NCBI GenBank assembly: GCA_021776925.1
Contig: JAJFFB010000099.1
Coordinates: forward strand, 1-38,247
Source: Planctomycetota bacterium
GTDB lineage: Bacteria > Planctomycetota > UBA1135
DNA length: 38,247 nt
Reading direction: 5' to 3'
Of this stretch, positions 24,966 through 34,058 are shown piece after piece. Below the pieces are notes generated by a model. That model worked only from the letters and a program-made list of their open reading frames with translations, was not told where the DNA came from and did no database searches. The translations under genes were made by a program, and so were the position numbers. The first letter of the stretch is position 1. Each line of letters opens with the position of its first letter.

Positions 24966-27128
24966 TCAGGCCAAGGCGTCGAGCACGCGCGCGGGTGTCA
25001 TCGGCATCTGCATCAGACGCGCGCCGACCGCGTCGTAGATCGCGTTGCCGATCGCGCCCCCGACGGTGACGATGGCCGGCTCACCCCCCCCGTTGGCTTC
25101 GGGTACCCCGGTGTCGACCAGATCGATCTCGATTTCGGGCACCGACGAAAAACGTGGCAGGATGTAGGTGTCGAAGTTGCGTTCGTGAATGCGTCCGCCG
25201 TTGAAGCGCACGTCCTCGCTGAGCGCATAGCCCAGCCCCATGGTGATGCAGCCCTCGGCCTGCATGCGTGCGCCGCGCGGGTTGACCACCAGACCCATGT
25301 CCTGCGCGCACACCACGCGCCGCACCTGCACCTGGCCGCTGTTCTTGTCGACGTCGACTTCGGCGATCATCGCCACGTAGGTGCCGGCGTCGATGCCGCA
25401 GGCAATGCCGCGCCCGCGGGAACCGGCCGGCGATTGCGCAGTCCAGCCGTAGCGTTCGGCGGCCGCCGTGAGCACCGCGATCATGCGCTTGTCCTTGAGG
25501 TTGCGCAGCCGGAACTCAAGCGGGTCGGTCTTGACTGCGGCCGCCATCATCTCGATCTGCGATTCCCGTGCGAAGGTATTGGTGTTGTTGGCAGGTGCCC
25601 GCCAGGCACCGACCCCAAACGGATGCGGGCCGCCGCCGCCGCGCCAACCGGAACCGTAGGAGGTGGTGGCGTGATGCGGCACGTCGTAGAACTGTCCGGC
25701 TCCGCGCGTTCCCGCGTGGTAGACGTCGAATTCCCATGCTGTCATGCGCCCCCGAGCGTCAACCCCGGAACGCAGCTTGACCACCGCCGCCGGGCGGAAG
25801 GTGTCGTAGAAGAACTCTTCCTCGCGCGTCCATTCGACGTGGACCGGAACGCCGGCGAGCTGAGCCAGACGCGCAGCTTCGTCGGCCTGCGGACTGCGTC
25901 CTTTGCCGCCGAAACCGCCGCCGACAAAGGGCGCGATGATGCGCACCTTGGGTGCCTCCATCTTGAGCACGCGGGCAACCGCATCGCGCACCATGAATGG
26001 GGTCTGGGTGGAAGCCCAGATTGTGGCCGATTCCGCGCCGACCTCGGCCACCGCGGTGTGGGTCTCCATTGGGGCGTGGGCGACGTAGCCGTCGAGGAAG
26101 GTGGAATCAAAGAAGTGTGCAGCGGCCTCTTCTCCGACCTTCAGATCCCCCGCCTTGGCCAGACCGCGCCCGCGCGCGTTGTCGGCGAGCAGGGCCTCAA
26201 AGATGTTTTGATCGTCGAGATCGGACTCGGGGACTTCGAAGTCAGCGCGCACCCGCCCGAGAGCGGCTGCGGCACCATCGGGAGTCGCGTGCAGCACAGC
26301 GACCAGATCGCCGTCCTCGATCACACGCACGCCGTCCATTTCCGCGGCCGCGCGGGTGTCCAGGCTGGTGCGCCGAGCGCCGTGGGCGGGAGGACGCAGG
26401 ATGCGCGCGTAGAGCATGCCGGGACGACGGATGTCTCCGGCGTAGATCGCCTGACCGGTGACCTTGGCAACGGCGTCGCGGGCGATTTCGCTGCGTCCGA
26501 TCACCTTGTGGTCACGCGCTTCCTTGAGCGTGACCTCTCCGGCGACCACGCGCTGGATCTGCTCGCCCTTGGCCAAGGCGCCATAACTGACCTTGCGCGA
26601 CGGCTGGTCACGCACGCGCACCTCGCCGTCGACGGTCTCGAGCTTGCTGGCGTCGGCGCCGAGCTCCTTGGCGCCGAGTTCGAGCAGCACCGCGCGCGCT
26701 TCGGCGCCGGCCTTGCGCAAGGTCGGGCCGACGTAGCGGATGCTCATCGAACCGAAGGTGCCGAGGTCCCACGGGCAGCGGCCGGTGTCGCTCATGACCA
26801 TCTCGATCGCATCCAACTGCACGTCGAGTTCTTCGGCGAGCAGCTGTGCCATCGAGGTGTAGACCCCCTGCCCCATCTCGGTCTTGCCGAGGAAGCAGGT
26901 CACGCCGCCGTCTTCGGCGATGCGCAAAAAGGCGTTGAAGTCGTCGGGTGCCTGCGGGCGGAACTGCTGGCGCCGGCCATCGGGATCCTGGGCCAGGACC
27001 AGGTCGCCGAGGGCGACGAAGACGAAGATGCCACTGCCGACCTTTTTCAGGAATTCGCGCCGGTCCAGCATCGGCAGGACCTCGATGTCGGAGAAGGTCA
27101 GGGCCAGGTAATCGGGTTCGTGGCTCAT
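24966..27128 (-). CDS. Molybdenum hydroxylase large subunit (xanthine dehydrogenase/IorB-type), Tat-exported
   Basis: 720 aa. The ATG at 27128 overlaps the small-subunit stop (ATGA). A 22-residue extension precedes the twin-arginine motif (R23-R24-E-F-L-K-K) and a hydrophobic segment ending LVLA. Molybdopterin-domain motifs are clear: GKTEMGQGVYTSMAQL, VKVTGQAIYAGDIRRPGMLYARI, GGGFGGKGRSPQADEA, and near the end a GGGEPA segment with the likely active-site Glu683. The pair resembles isoquinoline 1-oxidoreductase rather than cytoplasmic xanthine dehydrogenase, since no FAD subunit is encoded nearby. Probable substrate: an aromatic N-heterocycle or aldehyde, unknown. The codons for the Gly run before the Glu contain an 8-base G/C tract at 25084-25091. 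Confidence 0.93.
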   Translation of the reverse strand: MSHEPDYLALTFSDIEVLPMLDRREFLKKVGSGIFVFVALGDLVLAQDPDGRRQQFRPQAPDDFNAFLRIAEDGGVTCFLGKTEMGQGVYTSMAQLLAEELDVQLDAIEMVMSDTGRCPWDLGTFGSMSIRYVGPTLRKAGAEARAVLLELGAKELGADASKLETVDGEVRVRDQPSRKVSYGALAKGEQIQRVVAGEVTLKEARDHKVIGRSEIARDAVAKVTGQAIYAGDIRRPGMLYARILRPPAHGARRTSLDTRAAAEMDGVRVIEDGDLVAVLHATPDGAAAALGRVRADFEVPESDLDDQNIFEALLADNARGRGLAKAGDLKVGEEAAAHFFDSTFLDGYVAHAPMETHTAVAEVGAESATIWASTQTPFMVRDAVARVLKMEAPKVRIIAPFVGGGFGGKGRSPQADEAARLAQLAGVPVHVEWTREEEFFYDTFRPAAVVKLRSGVDARGRMTAWEFDVYHAGTRGAGQFYDVPHHATTSYGSGWRGGGGPHPFGVGAWRAPANNTNTFARESQIEMMAAAVKTDPLEFRLRNLKDKRMIAVLTAAAERYGWTAQSPAGSRGRGIACGIDAGTYVAMIAEVDVDKNSGQVQVRRVVCAQDMGLVVNPRGARMQAEGCITMGLGYALSEDVRFNGGRIHERNFDTYILPRFSSVPEIEIDLVDTGVPEANGGGEPAIVTVGGAIGNAIYDAVGARLMQMPMTPARVLDALA

Positions 27129-27601
27129 CGGGTGCCCTCCACTGCGGTGGCCGCTTTCTCGATCGCACGCACGATGCGCACGTGGGTGCCGCAACGGCAC
27201 AGATTGCCTTCCATGCGCTGGATGATCTCGTCATGGCTTGGCGACGGTTTGTCCAGCAGCAGCGCGGCCGCGTTCATGATCATGCCCGGGGTGCAGAAAC
27301 CGCACTGCAGGCCGCCTTCTTGGGCGAAGGCGCGTTGCAGGGGGTGCAGCACCCCGCCGGCGGCGAGCCCTTCGATGGTGGTGACATCCTTGCCCTCGAC
27401 CGTGGCCAGGGTCAGGGAACAAGAGCGCCGCGCCTTGCCGTCTACCAGCACCGTGCACGAGCCGCACAGGCCCTGGCCGCAACCATATTTGGTCCCGGTC
27501 ATGCCGAGATCGGTGCGCAGCACCGCGAGCAAGGGGCGGTCAGCGGATGTGTCGAGCGCGTGGCTGTGGCCGTTGACGGTGAAGCGAAGCAGGCGTTTCA
27601 T
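27125..27601 (-). CDS. 2Fe-2S subunit of the molybdenum hydroxylase
   Basis: 158 aa from the ATG at 27601, chosen because a strong Shine-Dalgarno (GGAGGT, 27611-27616) lies 9 nt upstream. Two 2Fe-2S domains: plant-type cluster with Cys41, Cys46, Cys49 and Cys61 (CGQGLCGSC...C), and the four-helix domain with Cys100, Cys103, Cys135 and Cys137 (CGFC...CRC). No signal peptide, so it presumably leaves the cell by hitch-hiking on the Tat signal of the large subunit. This gene is one of the few here with a clear RBS. It passes electrons from the Mo site to an unknown acceptor; no cytochrome is encoded in the immediate operon. Confidence 0.95.
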   Translation of the reverse strand: MKRLLRFTVNGHSHALDTSADRPLLAVLRTDLGMTGTKYGCGQGLCGSCTVLVDGKARRSCSLTLATVEGKDVTTIEGLAAGGVLHPLQRAFAQEGGLQCGFCTPGMIMNAAALLLDKPSPSHDEIIQRMEGNLCRCGTHVRIVRAIEKAATAVEGTR

Positions 27602-27610
27602 TTGTGCAGG

Positions 27611-27633
27611 ACCTCCGAGTGGAGTGGATTGTA
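27611..27633 (-). promoter_or_regulatory. -10 and Shine-Dalgarno of the molybdenum hydroxylase operon
   Basis: In the 60-nt gap before 27601, TACAAT (27628-27633) is a good -10 and GGAGGT (27611-27616) a strong ribosome site 9 nt before the ATG. No matching -35 is evident. Unlike the short-spaced starts elsewhere, this would make a normal leadered mRNA. Confidence 0.45.
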
Positions 27634-27661
27634 ACGCTGGATCTCGCCGAATGGTCGGCAA

Positions 27662-30600
27662 TCAATCGGACACGATCGCGGGCACCTCGGCCTCGCGGGC
27701 CAGCGCGTTGAGCGACGGCAGATCGTTCTGCAGCAACGCGCTCATTTCCCCCAGCGCCTGATCGATGGCGCTGCTGAGTTTCTGGTAGACCGCCTGCGCC
27801 TGGTCGGTCGGACGGTAGTCCCCACGTGCAACCGTGGAGATCAGCGCGCTGAGCTTGTTGTTGAGCCGGATCGGGAAGTTGAGCGGATCCTGCGAGCTCT
27901 GGTTCTTGGTCTGGTAAAGGCGCTCCTCGATCGCGGTGAGAGCGGTCGAAAGTTCCTCGGCGGCTGCGCGCACCGCGCCATGCGCGTCGGCCGCGGCGCT
28001 GCCAGCCTCGGCTTCCCCGACGCTTTCCTCGGGCGCTGCTTCCAAGCGCTCCTGGAGCGCCTCGATCTGTTGCCGGATTTCACGGATGCGCACGATGGCG
28101 TCGTGGGCCTCGCTCAACTTGTCGCGCGCGGTGAGCAGGAAGTCGAATTGCTGCTGCAGGTCGGCGAGGCTTGAGGCCGAGCGCGGGTCCTGAAGGATCT
28201 GGAAGGCAACGGTGTGGCTTTCCTCGCCGACGTTGAGGCGCATCTGGTAGTCGCCGGGCACCGCGCGCGGTCCGCCGACGCCACCGGCCCACAGGATCAT
28301 GCCGTCGAATTCCGCGGCATCGGGATAGCGCATGCCCCAGGTGAAGCGGTTGAGCCCGGGATCAACGGACAGCCCGTTGTCGTCGCCACCCTCCTCCTCA
28401 GCCGCATCGTCGGGGTCGGGAAAGCTGCGGATCACTTCACCATCGGCGCTGAGAACGTCGATCGACAACTCCTTCTCGGCAGCCTCTTCACTCAGGGAGT
28501 ACCAAGCCACCACGCCGGAATGCGGGTTCTGCCCCTGAGTGGCCGACTCCTCCTGCCGCCCCCCCCCCATGCGGTAGCTCGGCCGCGGCGTGTACAACCA
28601 GGAATCACTCGCGGCGATCTCTGCGTTCCACTGGTGCAGCGGAGTGAGGTCGTCGAGTATCCAGAAGGACCGCCCTTGCGTGGCGACCACCAGGTCGTTG
28701 TTCTTCACCACCAGATCGGTGATCGGAACTTGCGGCAAATTGAATTGCAGCGGTCGCCACCTGCCGCCGTCGTCGAAGGAAACGTAGATCCCGGTTTCGG
28801 TGCCGCAGTAGAGCAGGCCGGCGCGTTGCGGGTCAGCGCGCACCACGCGGGTGAAGGCATCGTCGGGGATTCCTTGGTTGATCCGTTCCCAGCTGGCACC
28901 GTAGTCCCGGGTGCGATAGAGGTAGGGCCGGAAGTCATCCGACTTGTACATCGTCGCCGCGATATAGGCCCCCCCCGCCAGGCTGGGGTGCGCTTCGATG
29001 CTGTTGATCTGGATCCACTCTGGCATGAACGACTCCGAGGGAGTGACGTTGGTCCAGGTCTCGCCGTAATCGCGGCTGACGTGGATCAAGCCGTCGTCGG
29101 AGCCGGCCCAGATCACTCCAGCTGTGGTGCCTTCGGCCATGGAAAAAATGGTGCAGTAGTACTCGACCCCGGTGTTGTCCTTGGTGATCGGACCGCCGGA
29201 AGCGCCGAGGCGCGCAGGGTCGTTGCGGGTCAGGTCCGGACTGATCGCTTCCCAGCTCTGGCCGTCGTTGCGGGTCCGAAACAGGCGGTTTCCGGCGGCG
29301 TAGAGGGTGCTGGGCTGGTGCCGCGAATAGACGATCGGGAAGTTCCACTGGAAGCGCGGGTCCATGCCTTCGGCGCCGTGGCCCATCGGATTGTCGGGCC
29401 ATACGTTGACCATTCGGTTCTCGCCGGTGCGGTGATTCATGCGCGCGAGCAGGCCGCCGTAGGAGCCGCCGAAGACCACGTCCTGGTCGGTGGGATCGAT
29501 CGCCAGCCAGCCACTCTCACCGCCGGCCGAGGATTCCCAATCGCGCTCGCCAATGCCGCGCCCGCCCGAGCGGTGCAGAATGCGCACCGTCGAGTTGTCC
29601 TGCTGCGCGCCATAAACGCGGTACGGGAAATGGTCGTCGGTGGTCACACGGTAGAACTGCGCGGTCGGCTGGTTCATGTAGGTGGTCCAACTCTCTCCGG
29701 CGTTGAAACTGACCTGCCCGCCGCCATCATCGGCCACCGCCAGCCGCTCGGGGTCTTGCGGCGCGATCCACAGGTCGTGGTGGTCGCCGTGCGGCGTTGA
29801 GATGCGGTCGAAGTTGCGCCCGCCATCCTTGGAACGCCACATGCCGACGTTAAGCACGTAGACCGTGTCTTCGTCCTGGCTGTCGGCATAGATGCGCGAG
29901 TAGTACCAGGCGCGCTGGCGCAGCTTGCGTTCAGAATTCACCATGCTCCAAGTTTCGCCGCCGTCTTCGGAACGGAACACCCCACCTTTTTCTGCTTCCA
30001 CGATCGCGAAAACACGATCTGGGGTGGCCGGCGATACGGCCACTCCAATGATGCCAACCATGCCCTCAGGCATGCCTTCGTTGTGGGTGATGTCGGTCCA
30101 GCTGTCGCCGCCGTCGCTACTCTTCCACAACCCCGAACCTTCGCCGCCGCTTTCCAGACTGTAGGGAGTGCGCAGGATGCGCCAGGTGCTGGCATAGAGC
30201 ACGCGCGGATTGGACGGGTCCATCACCAGATCGACGGCGCCGGCGTTCTCATTGGCAAAAAGGACGCGTTCCCACGTCGCGCCGCCGTCGCGGCTGCGGT
30301 AGACCCCACGCTCTTCATTGGGTCCGTAGAGATGGCCGAGCACCGCGGCATAAACCAGGTCCGGGTCCTTCGGGTGAATGCGGATGCGCGGGATATGTCG
30401 AGAGTCCGCCAGGCCCATGTGCTGCCAGGTGCGTCCACGATCCTGGGATTTCCACACCCCGTCGCCATGCGATACGTTGCCACGCACGGTGATCTCGCCG
30501 CCGCCGACGTAGATCACGTTCGGATCCCAGTCACTGACCGCCACCGCGCCGATCGATCCGCCGAAGAAACCGTCGGACAGATTGCTCCATGTCTGCCCGG

Positions 30601-30859
30601 CGTCGTCGGTGGTCCATACCCCGCCGCCTGCGGCACCGAAGTAATAGGTCGAGGGATCTCCCGGCACACCGGTGATCGCCGCGGAACGACCGCCACGGAA
30701 GGGACCGATGCTGCGGTATTCCATCGCTTCGAAGGACGCGGCATCGAATTCCTGTGCGTTCAGCGACGGGGCGGGCGAGGCGGCCCAAAAGACCGACAAC
30801 ACGAGGGCAGGGCGCAACATGGCAGCAAGGAGGGGCAGTGGGGAGATCAAGGATTTCAT
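27662..30859 (-). CDS. Large exported sortilin/VPS10-like beta-propeller protein
   Basis: 1065 aa with a long signal peptide (about 1-36). Dozens of BNR/Asp-box motifs of the form SxDGGxTW occur (DDAGQTW, DRGRTWQHM, DGGATWERV, DGGDSWTDI, DGGETWSM, DGGRNFDRI, DYGETWTNV, DYGASWERI, DDGGRWRPL). They form one or two propellers over about 40-760. A FlgD-like beta domain (about 810-920), an acidic linker and a coiled-coil region (about 925-1065) follow. This family is described as VPS10/sortilin or glycosyl-hydrolase-like; the substrate is unknown. A 9-base C tract at 28560-28568 encodes Gly-Gly-Gly and a 7-base tract lies at 28970-28976. TAGAAT lies 12 nt before the ATG at 30859. Confidence 0.9.
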   Translation of the reverse strand: MKSLISPLPLLAAMLRPALVLSVFWAASPAPSLNAQEFDAASFEAMEYRSIGPFRGGRSAAITGVPGDPSTYYFGAAGGGVWTTDDAGQTWSNLSDGFFGGSIGAVAVSDWDPNVIYVGGGEITVRGNVSHGDGVWKSQDRGRTWQHMGLADSRHIPRIRIHPKDPDLVYAAVLGHLYGPNEERGVYRSRDGGATWERVLFANENAGAVDLVMDPSNPRVLYASTWRILRTPYSLESGGEGSGLWKSSDGGDSWTDITHNEGMPEGMVGIIGVAVSPATPDRVFAIVEAEKGGVFRSEDGGETWSMVNSERKLRQRAWYYSRIYADSQDEDTVYVLNVGMWRSKDGGRNFDRISTPHGDHHDLWIAPQDPERLAVADDGGGQVSFNAGESWTTYMNQPTAQFYRVTTDDHFPYRVYGAQQDNSTVRILHRSGGRGIGERDWESSAGGESGWLAIDPTDQDVVFGGSYGGLLARMNHRTGENRMVNVWPDNPMGHGAEGMDPRFQWNFPIVYSRHQPSTLYAAGNRLFRTRNDGQSWEAISPDLTRNDPARLGASGGPITKDNTGVEYYCTIFSMAEGTTAGVIWAGSDDGLIHVSRDYGETWTNVTPSESFMPEWIQINSIEAHPSLAGGAYIAATMYKSDDFRPYLYRTRDYGASWERINQGIPDDAFTRVVRADPQRAGLLYCGTETGIYVSFDDGGRWRPLQFNLPQVPITDLVVKNNDLVVATQGRSFWILDDLTPLHQWNAEIAASDSWLYTPRPSYRMGGGRQEESATQGQNPHSGVVAWYSLSEEAAEKELSIDVLSADGEVIRSFPDPDDAAEEEGGDDNGLSVDPGLNRFTWGMRYPDAAEFDGMILWAGGVGGPRAVPGDYQMRLNVGEESHTVAFQILQDPRSASSLADLQQQFDFLLTARDKLSEAHDAIVRIREIRQQIEALQERLEAAPEESVGEAEAGSAAADAHGAVRAAAEELSTALTAIEERLYQTKNQSSQDPLNFPIRLNNKLSALISTVARGDYRPTDQAQAVYQKLSSAIDQALGEMSALLQNDLPSLNALAREAEVPAIVSD

Positions 30860-30933
30860 TGGGGCAGCGCCATTCTAGGCGCCGATATTCTCAAATAGCG
30901 ATCCTGGGGACGACCTCGAATCGCCGCTTGCGG

Positions 30934-30939
30934 TAGAAC
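30934..30939 (+). promoter_or_regulatory. -10-like element close to the start at 30946
   Basis: TAGAAC (4 of 6 matches to TATAAT) ends 6 nt before the ATG at 30946. No clear -35. Part of the recurrent short-spaced group. Confidence 0.3.
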
Positions 30940-30945
30940 AAGTGC

Positions 30946-33306
30946 ATGGCCCCCACTTGCCAGCACCTGGTTCTCTCCCTTTGCCTTGCCACGGCCAGCC
31001 CCGTTCTCGCCGGTGCGGTCTACAGCCAGCAGGAAGTTCCGATCCCGTTGCTGGAAGTCGAAGAGGTGCCCATGCAACCGCTGCGCGCGCAGGCCTTGCG
31101 CCTCCAGGAGGCCCTCGCATATCTGGGCCAGCCGCTGCTCAATGACGAGCAGTCCGCCGCACTGCAGAGTGCGCTCAGCGAAGCCGACCCGCGTCTCGGC
31201 ACGCGCCGGGTCCAGCAGATCCTCGACCCTCATTGTCTTGCCGGCGTCGACATCAGTCCCGAGAGCAGGGTCAAGGTCGAAGCGGGCTCCGCCGCTCCGC
31301 TCCTGGTCGAACAGGGTTGGGCGACCTTCCTGGTCAAGGTGCGCAACCAGGCCGGCGTCAGCGCCGCCTTGCAGGCGAGCAGCCGCAACGCCGGCGCGGT
31401 CTACGCGGTGCGGCCCGGCGCCGAGGTCACCACCGTGATCCGCCCGCAGGATATCGAGGACCGCTGGATGGATCTGCAGATGATCAACGGCCGGCCGTTG
31501 AACCCGCGCCTGTCCGGCCTGCTGCTCGAGTACCGCATCCTTCAGGTCTACAGCCGCGACCCGGGTGCGCGCGAGGGGCAGCTCGCTTTTCACGTCGGCC
31601 AAGGCACGCAGGACATCGGTTTCCGCAACGAGGTCTCGATCCTGTTTCGCGCCGCAGCGAGCGTTCCGGTGACCTTGCACATCCGCGACCACGACGGCAG
31701 CCCGGTGATGGCTGGACTGGTCATCCGTGATGCACGTGGTCGGATCTATCCGTCCCAGGCCAAACGCCTTGCTCCGGATTTCTTCTTTCACCCGCAGGTC
31801 TACCGCGCCGATGGCGAAACCGTCACCCTGCCACCGGGTGAGTACACGGTGGTCTGCACCCGCGGTCCCGAATACCTGCCGCAGACGCAGACTCTGCGCG
31901 TCGATCCGAAAGCCGGTGACCACAGTCTGCGCTTCGACCTGGTGCGCTGGGTCCATCCCGCCGCGCTGGGCTGGTACTCAGGGGATCACCACGTGCACGC
32001 GGCCGGCTGTGCGCACTATTCGGATCCCACCCAGGGTGTCGGCCCCGAGGACATGAACCGTCATATTCTCGGCGAGAACCTGGACGTCGGCTGCATCTTG
32101 AGCTGGGGTCCATGCTGGTATTTTCAAAAGGGTTTCTTCGATGGCGGCGTGCATCCGTTGAGCAGCGAGGCGCAGATCCTGCGCTACGACGTCGAGGTGT
32201 CTGGTTTCCCCTCCGACTACGCCGGGCATCTCTGCCTGCTCGGTCTGAGCGAGGATGATTTTCCTGGAACCAAGCGCATCGAGGAATGGCCGAGCTGGGA
32301 TCTGCCGATTCTGCAGTGGGCCCGCAGTCAGGGCGCGGTGACCGGTTTTGCGCATTCGGGTTGGGGGCTTGAAACGCGCAGCACCCAGCTGCCCAATCTC
32401 GAGATCCCGCCCTTCACCGGAATCGGAGCCAATGAATACATCGTCGACGTCACTCACGACGTGGTCGATTTCATCTCGACCGTGGACACGCCGTGGCCGT
32501 GGGAATTGAACATCTGGTACCACACCAACAATGCCGGCTTCCGCACCCGGATCAGCGGCGAAACCGATTTCCCCTGCATCTATGGAGAGCGCGTCGGCCT
32601 CGGCCGTTCCTACGTCAAGATCGACGAAGCCCTGAACTGGGATTCATGGCTGCACGGAATCCAGGCGGGGCGCTCCTACGTCTCGGACGGGCGCTCCCAT
32701 CTGATCGGCTTTCGAGCCGGCGAGCGCAAGGTCGGGGAAGACGGAAGTGAATTGAGACTGGAGTCGGCGGGATCGGTCACCATCGAGGTCGACGTGACCG
32801 CTCTGCTGGCCGAGAAAGCAGACCCCTCCTTGCGCGGTCTCGCGGTCCATCAGAAGCCCTACTGGCATCTAGAGAGGTCACGCATCGGCGCAAGCCGCAC
32901 GGTGCCGGTCGAGATCATCGTCAACGGCGAAGTCGCGCAGAGTTTTGCCACCCTTGCCGACGGCACCACCAAGCATTTGAGTGTTCCGATCACCATCGAA
33001 CGCAGCTCATGGGTCGCGGTGCGCATACCATTCAGTGCGCACACCAATCCGATCTACATCTTGGTGGACGGCCAGGCGATCCGCGCCTCCAAGGAAAGCA
33101 TCCAGTGGTGTCTGGACAGCGTGGAACAGTGTTGGAGGTCCAAAAGCGGCGTTTGGCGGCAGCGCTTCGCGGTCGATCCCGCGCAGGCATCGCCATGGTC
33201 GGCCAAACGCCTGGCGGAATTCGCCGCGTGTGAAACCGCCTACGACTTCGCCCGCCAGACCTATCGCCGCCGCCTGGAAGAATTTGATCAGCACCAAGAC
33301 GGCTGA
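30946..33306 (+). CDS. Exported CehA/McbA-like PHP-domain metallohydrolase
   Basis: 786 aa with signal peptide (LSLCLATASPVLAGAVYS). An N-terminal helical and beta region (about 25-330, the last part SPVMAGLVIRDARGRIYPS resembling a carboxypeptidase-regulatory domain) leads into the PHP core: GWYSGDHHVH with His348, His349 and His351, later GFAHSGWG, and FPCIYGERVG near the end of the core. A C-terminal beta-sandwich (about 590-700) and a helical tail follow. CehA-like proteins are metal-dependent hydrolases; CehA itself is a carbaryl hydrolase, but members vary widely. The start has a TAGAAC element 6 nt upstream. Divergent from the sortilin-like gene. Confidence 0.88.
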   Translation: MAPTCQHLVLSLCLATASPVLAGAVYSQQEVPIPLLEVEEVPMQPLRAQALRLQEALAYLGQPLLNDEQSAALQSALSEADPRLGTRRVQQILDPHCLAGVDISPESRVKVEAGSAAPLLVEQGWATFLVKVRNQAGVSAALQASSRNAGAVYAVRPGAEVTTVIRPQDIEDRWMDLQMINGRPLNPRLSGLLLEYRILQVYSRDPGAREGQLAFHVGQGTQDIGFRNEVSILFRAAASVPVTLHIRDHDGSPVMAGLVIRDARGRIYPSQAKRLAPDFFFHPQVYRADGETVTLPPGEYTVVCTRGPEYLPQTQTLRVDPKAGDHSLRFDLVRWVHPAALGWYSGDHHVHAAGCAHYSDPTQGVGPEDMNRHILGENLDVGCILSWGPCWYFQKGFFDGGVHPLSSEAQILRYDVEVSGFPSDYAGHLCLLGLSEDDFPGTKRIEEWPSWDLPILQWARSQGAVTGFAHSGWGLETRSTQLPNLEIPPFTGIGANEYIVDVTHDVVDFISTVDTPWPWELNIWYHTNNAGFRTRISGETDFPCIYGERVGLGRSYVKIDEALNWDSWLHGIQAGRSYVSDGRSHLIGFRAGERKVGEDGSELRLESAGSVTIEVDVTALLAEKADPSLRGLAVHQKPYWHLERSRIGASRTVPVEIIVNGEVAQSFATLADGTTKHLSVPITIERSSWVAVRIPFSAHTNPIYILVDGQAIRASKESIQWCLDSVEQCWRSKSGVWRQRFAVDPAQASPWSAKRLAEFAACETAYDFARQTYRRRLEEFDQHQDG

Positions 33307-33716
33307 CCCCTTCAGGCCGTCCGCTCAATCCTGCAGCAGTATCTCGGTCGATGACGCGATGCGCCGCGGAATCGGTTTCTGGAGAGTGGTCAGGAACCTG
33401 GGACCGCGCAGGGCGCCCCAACGCAATCTTCATGGCCAAAGGGCTGCAGATCGTAGCGCACCATGTCATCGAGCGGCACGCCTTCGGAGTAGCGCACGTT
33501 GTACAATTCGCGGTCGAGCCAGGCCTGACCCAGAGGCCTCTTATAAACCTCTCGCCCTTGACTGGCCGTGGATAAAGTGCTTTCGTTCCATGGCAAGTGG
33601 TTTTGTTCCCTGGCAAGGAAGCTGGTTCCGCCCCTTTCTTTAGATAGGGGCGGGTTCTGCTGACGCCGTCCAGGGGAAAAAGACGCTGCCGTGGGGCGGA
33701 ATGACTTTGTCCACGG
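33307..33716 (-). pseudogene. Degenerate stretch with a possible C-terminal gene fragment
   Basis: No intact gene. On the minus strand 33390-33596 reads 68 codons with a protein-like piece (LGQAWLDRELYNVRYSEGVP, DDMVRYDLQPFGHEDC) but no start context and no homologue I can name. It may be the tail of the broken gene that begins at 33902. An 8-bp stem (CCGCCCCT 33628-33635, AGGGGCGG 33646-33653) and two near-identical 13-mers GTTCC(A/C)TGGCAAG at 33585-33597 and 33605-33617 lie here. No transposase or terminal repeats are visible. Confidence 0.35.
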
Positions 33717-33902
33717 TCAGTTGACGGTGGGCACATTAAAGCTCGTTTCTGCACCGTCACCAGCACAGGCGTGAGTACGAAACTGCGGCACGTGCGCCTC
33801 CGCACTTTCGGGTGATGGAGTTGCTTCCTGCCGTTGAATCGCTGCGCCCGAAGGTGCGGCGAAGAGCAGGAGCAATCCAACTGGGAGCGGGGCGGCTCTC
33901 AC
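33717..33902 (-). pseudogene. Truncated exported protein, N-terminal fragment
   Basis: 61 aa from GTG at 33902 with a GAGGAA ribosome site about 6 nt upstream. It begins with a signal-peptide-like segment (LPVGLLLLFAAPSGAA), then a short polar mature part ending ETSFNVPTVN before the stop. Reading on after a one-base shift gives a further 26 codons with LTVDKVIPPHGSVFFPW. That suggests a frameshifted gene, or a chance extension. No family is recognised. Flanking sequence has no intact gene for several hundred bases, consistent with decay. Confidence 0.4.
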
Positions 33903-34005
33903 AGGTGTTCCTCGGAATAATGGAGGACGGTCGGATGAACATTCTCGTTTGAAAATATTTTGGTTGGGGAGAATGGTGAAACAATTTTGCAGCAAGGTGA
34001 CTTTT

Positions 34006-34025
34006 GCGGCCTTCAAGGAGGCCGC
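34006..34025. repeat. Inverted repeat downstream of the sialidase-like gene
   Basis: GCGGCCT (34006-34012) and AGGCCGC (34019-34025) form a perfect 7-bp stem with a 6-nt loop, about 33 bases after the stop at 34059 on the minus strand. No U-tract follows in that direction, so a terminator role is doubtful. Confidence 0.35.
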
Positions 34026-34058
34026 TTCGAGCGCGGACTTCTGCAAAAAAGAGGCAGA

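Noticed and set aside
25185..27761. 858-codon plus-strand frame opposite the molybdenum hydroxylase genes
   Set aside because: The minus strand shows complete Fe-S ligands, molybdopterin motifs and a Shine-Dalgarno. The plus frame has none.
34006..34025. Perfect 7-bp inverted repeat as an intrinsic terminator
   Set aside because: No U-tract follows in either direction, so it is listed as a repeat only.
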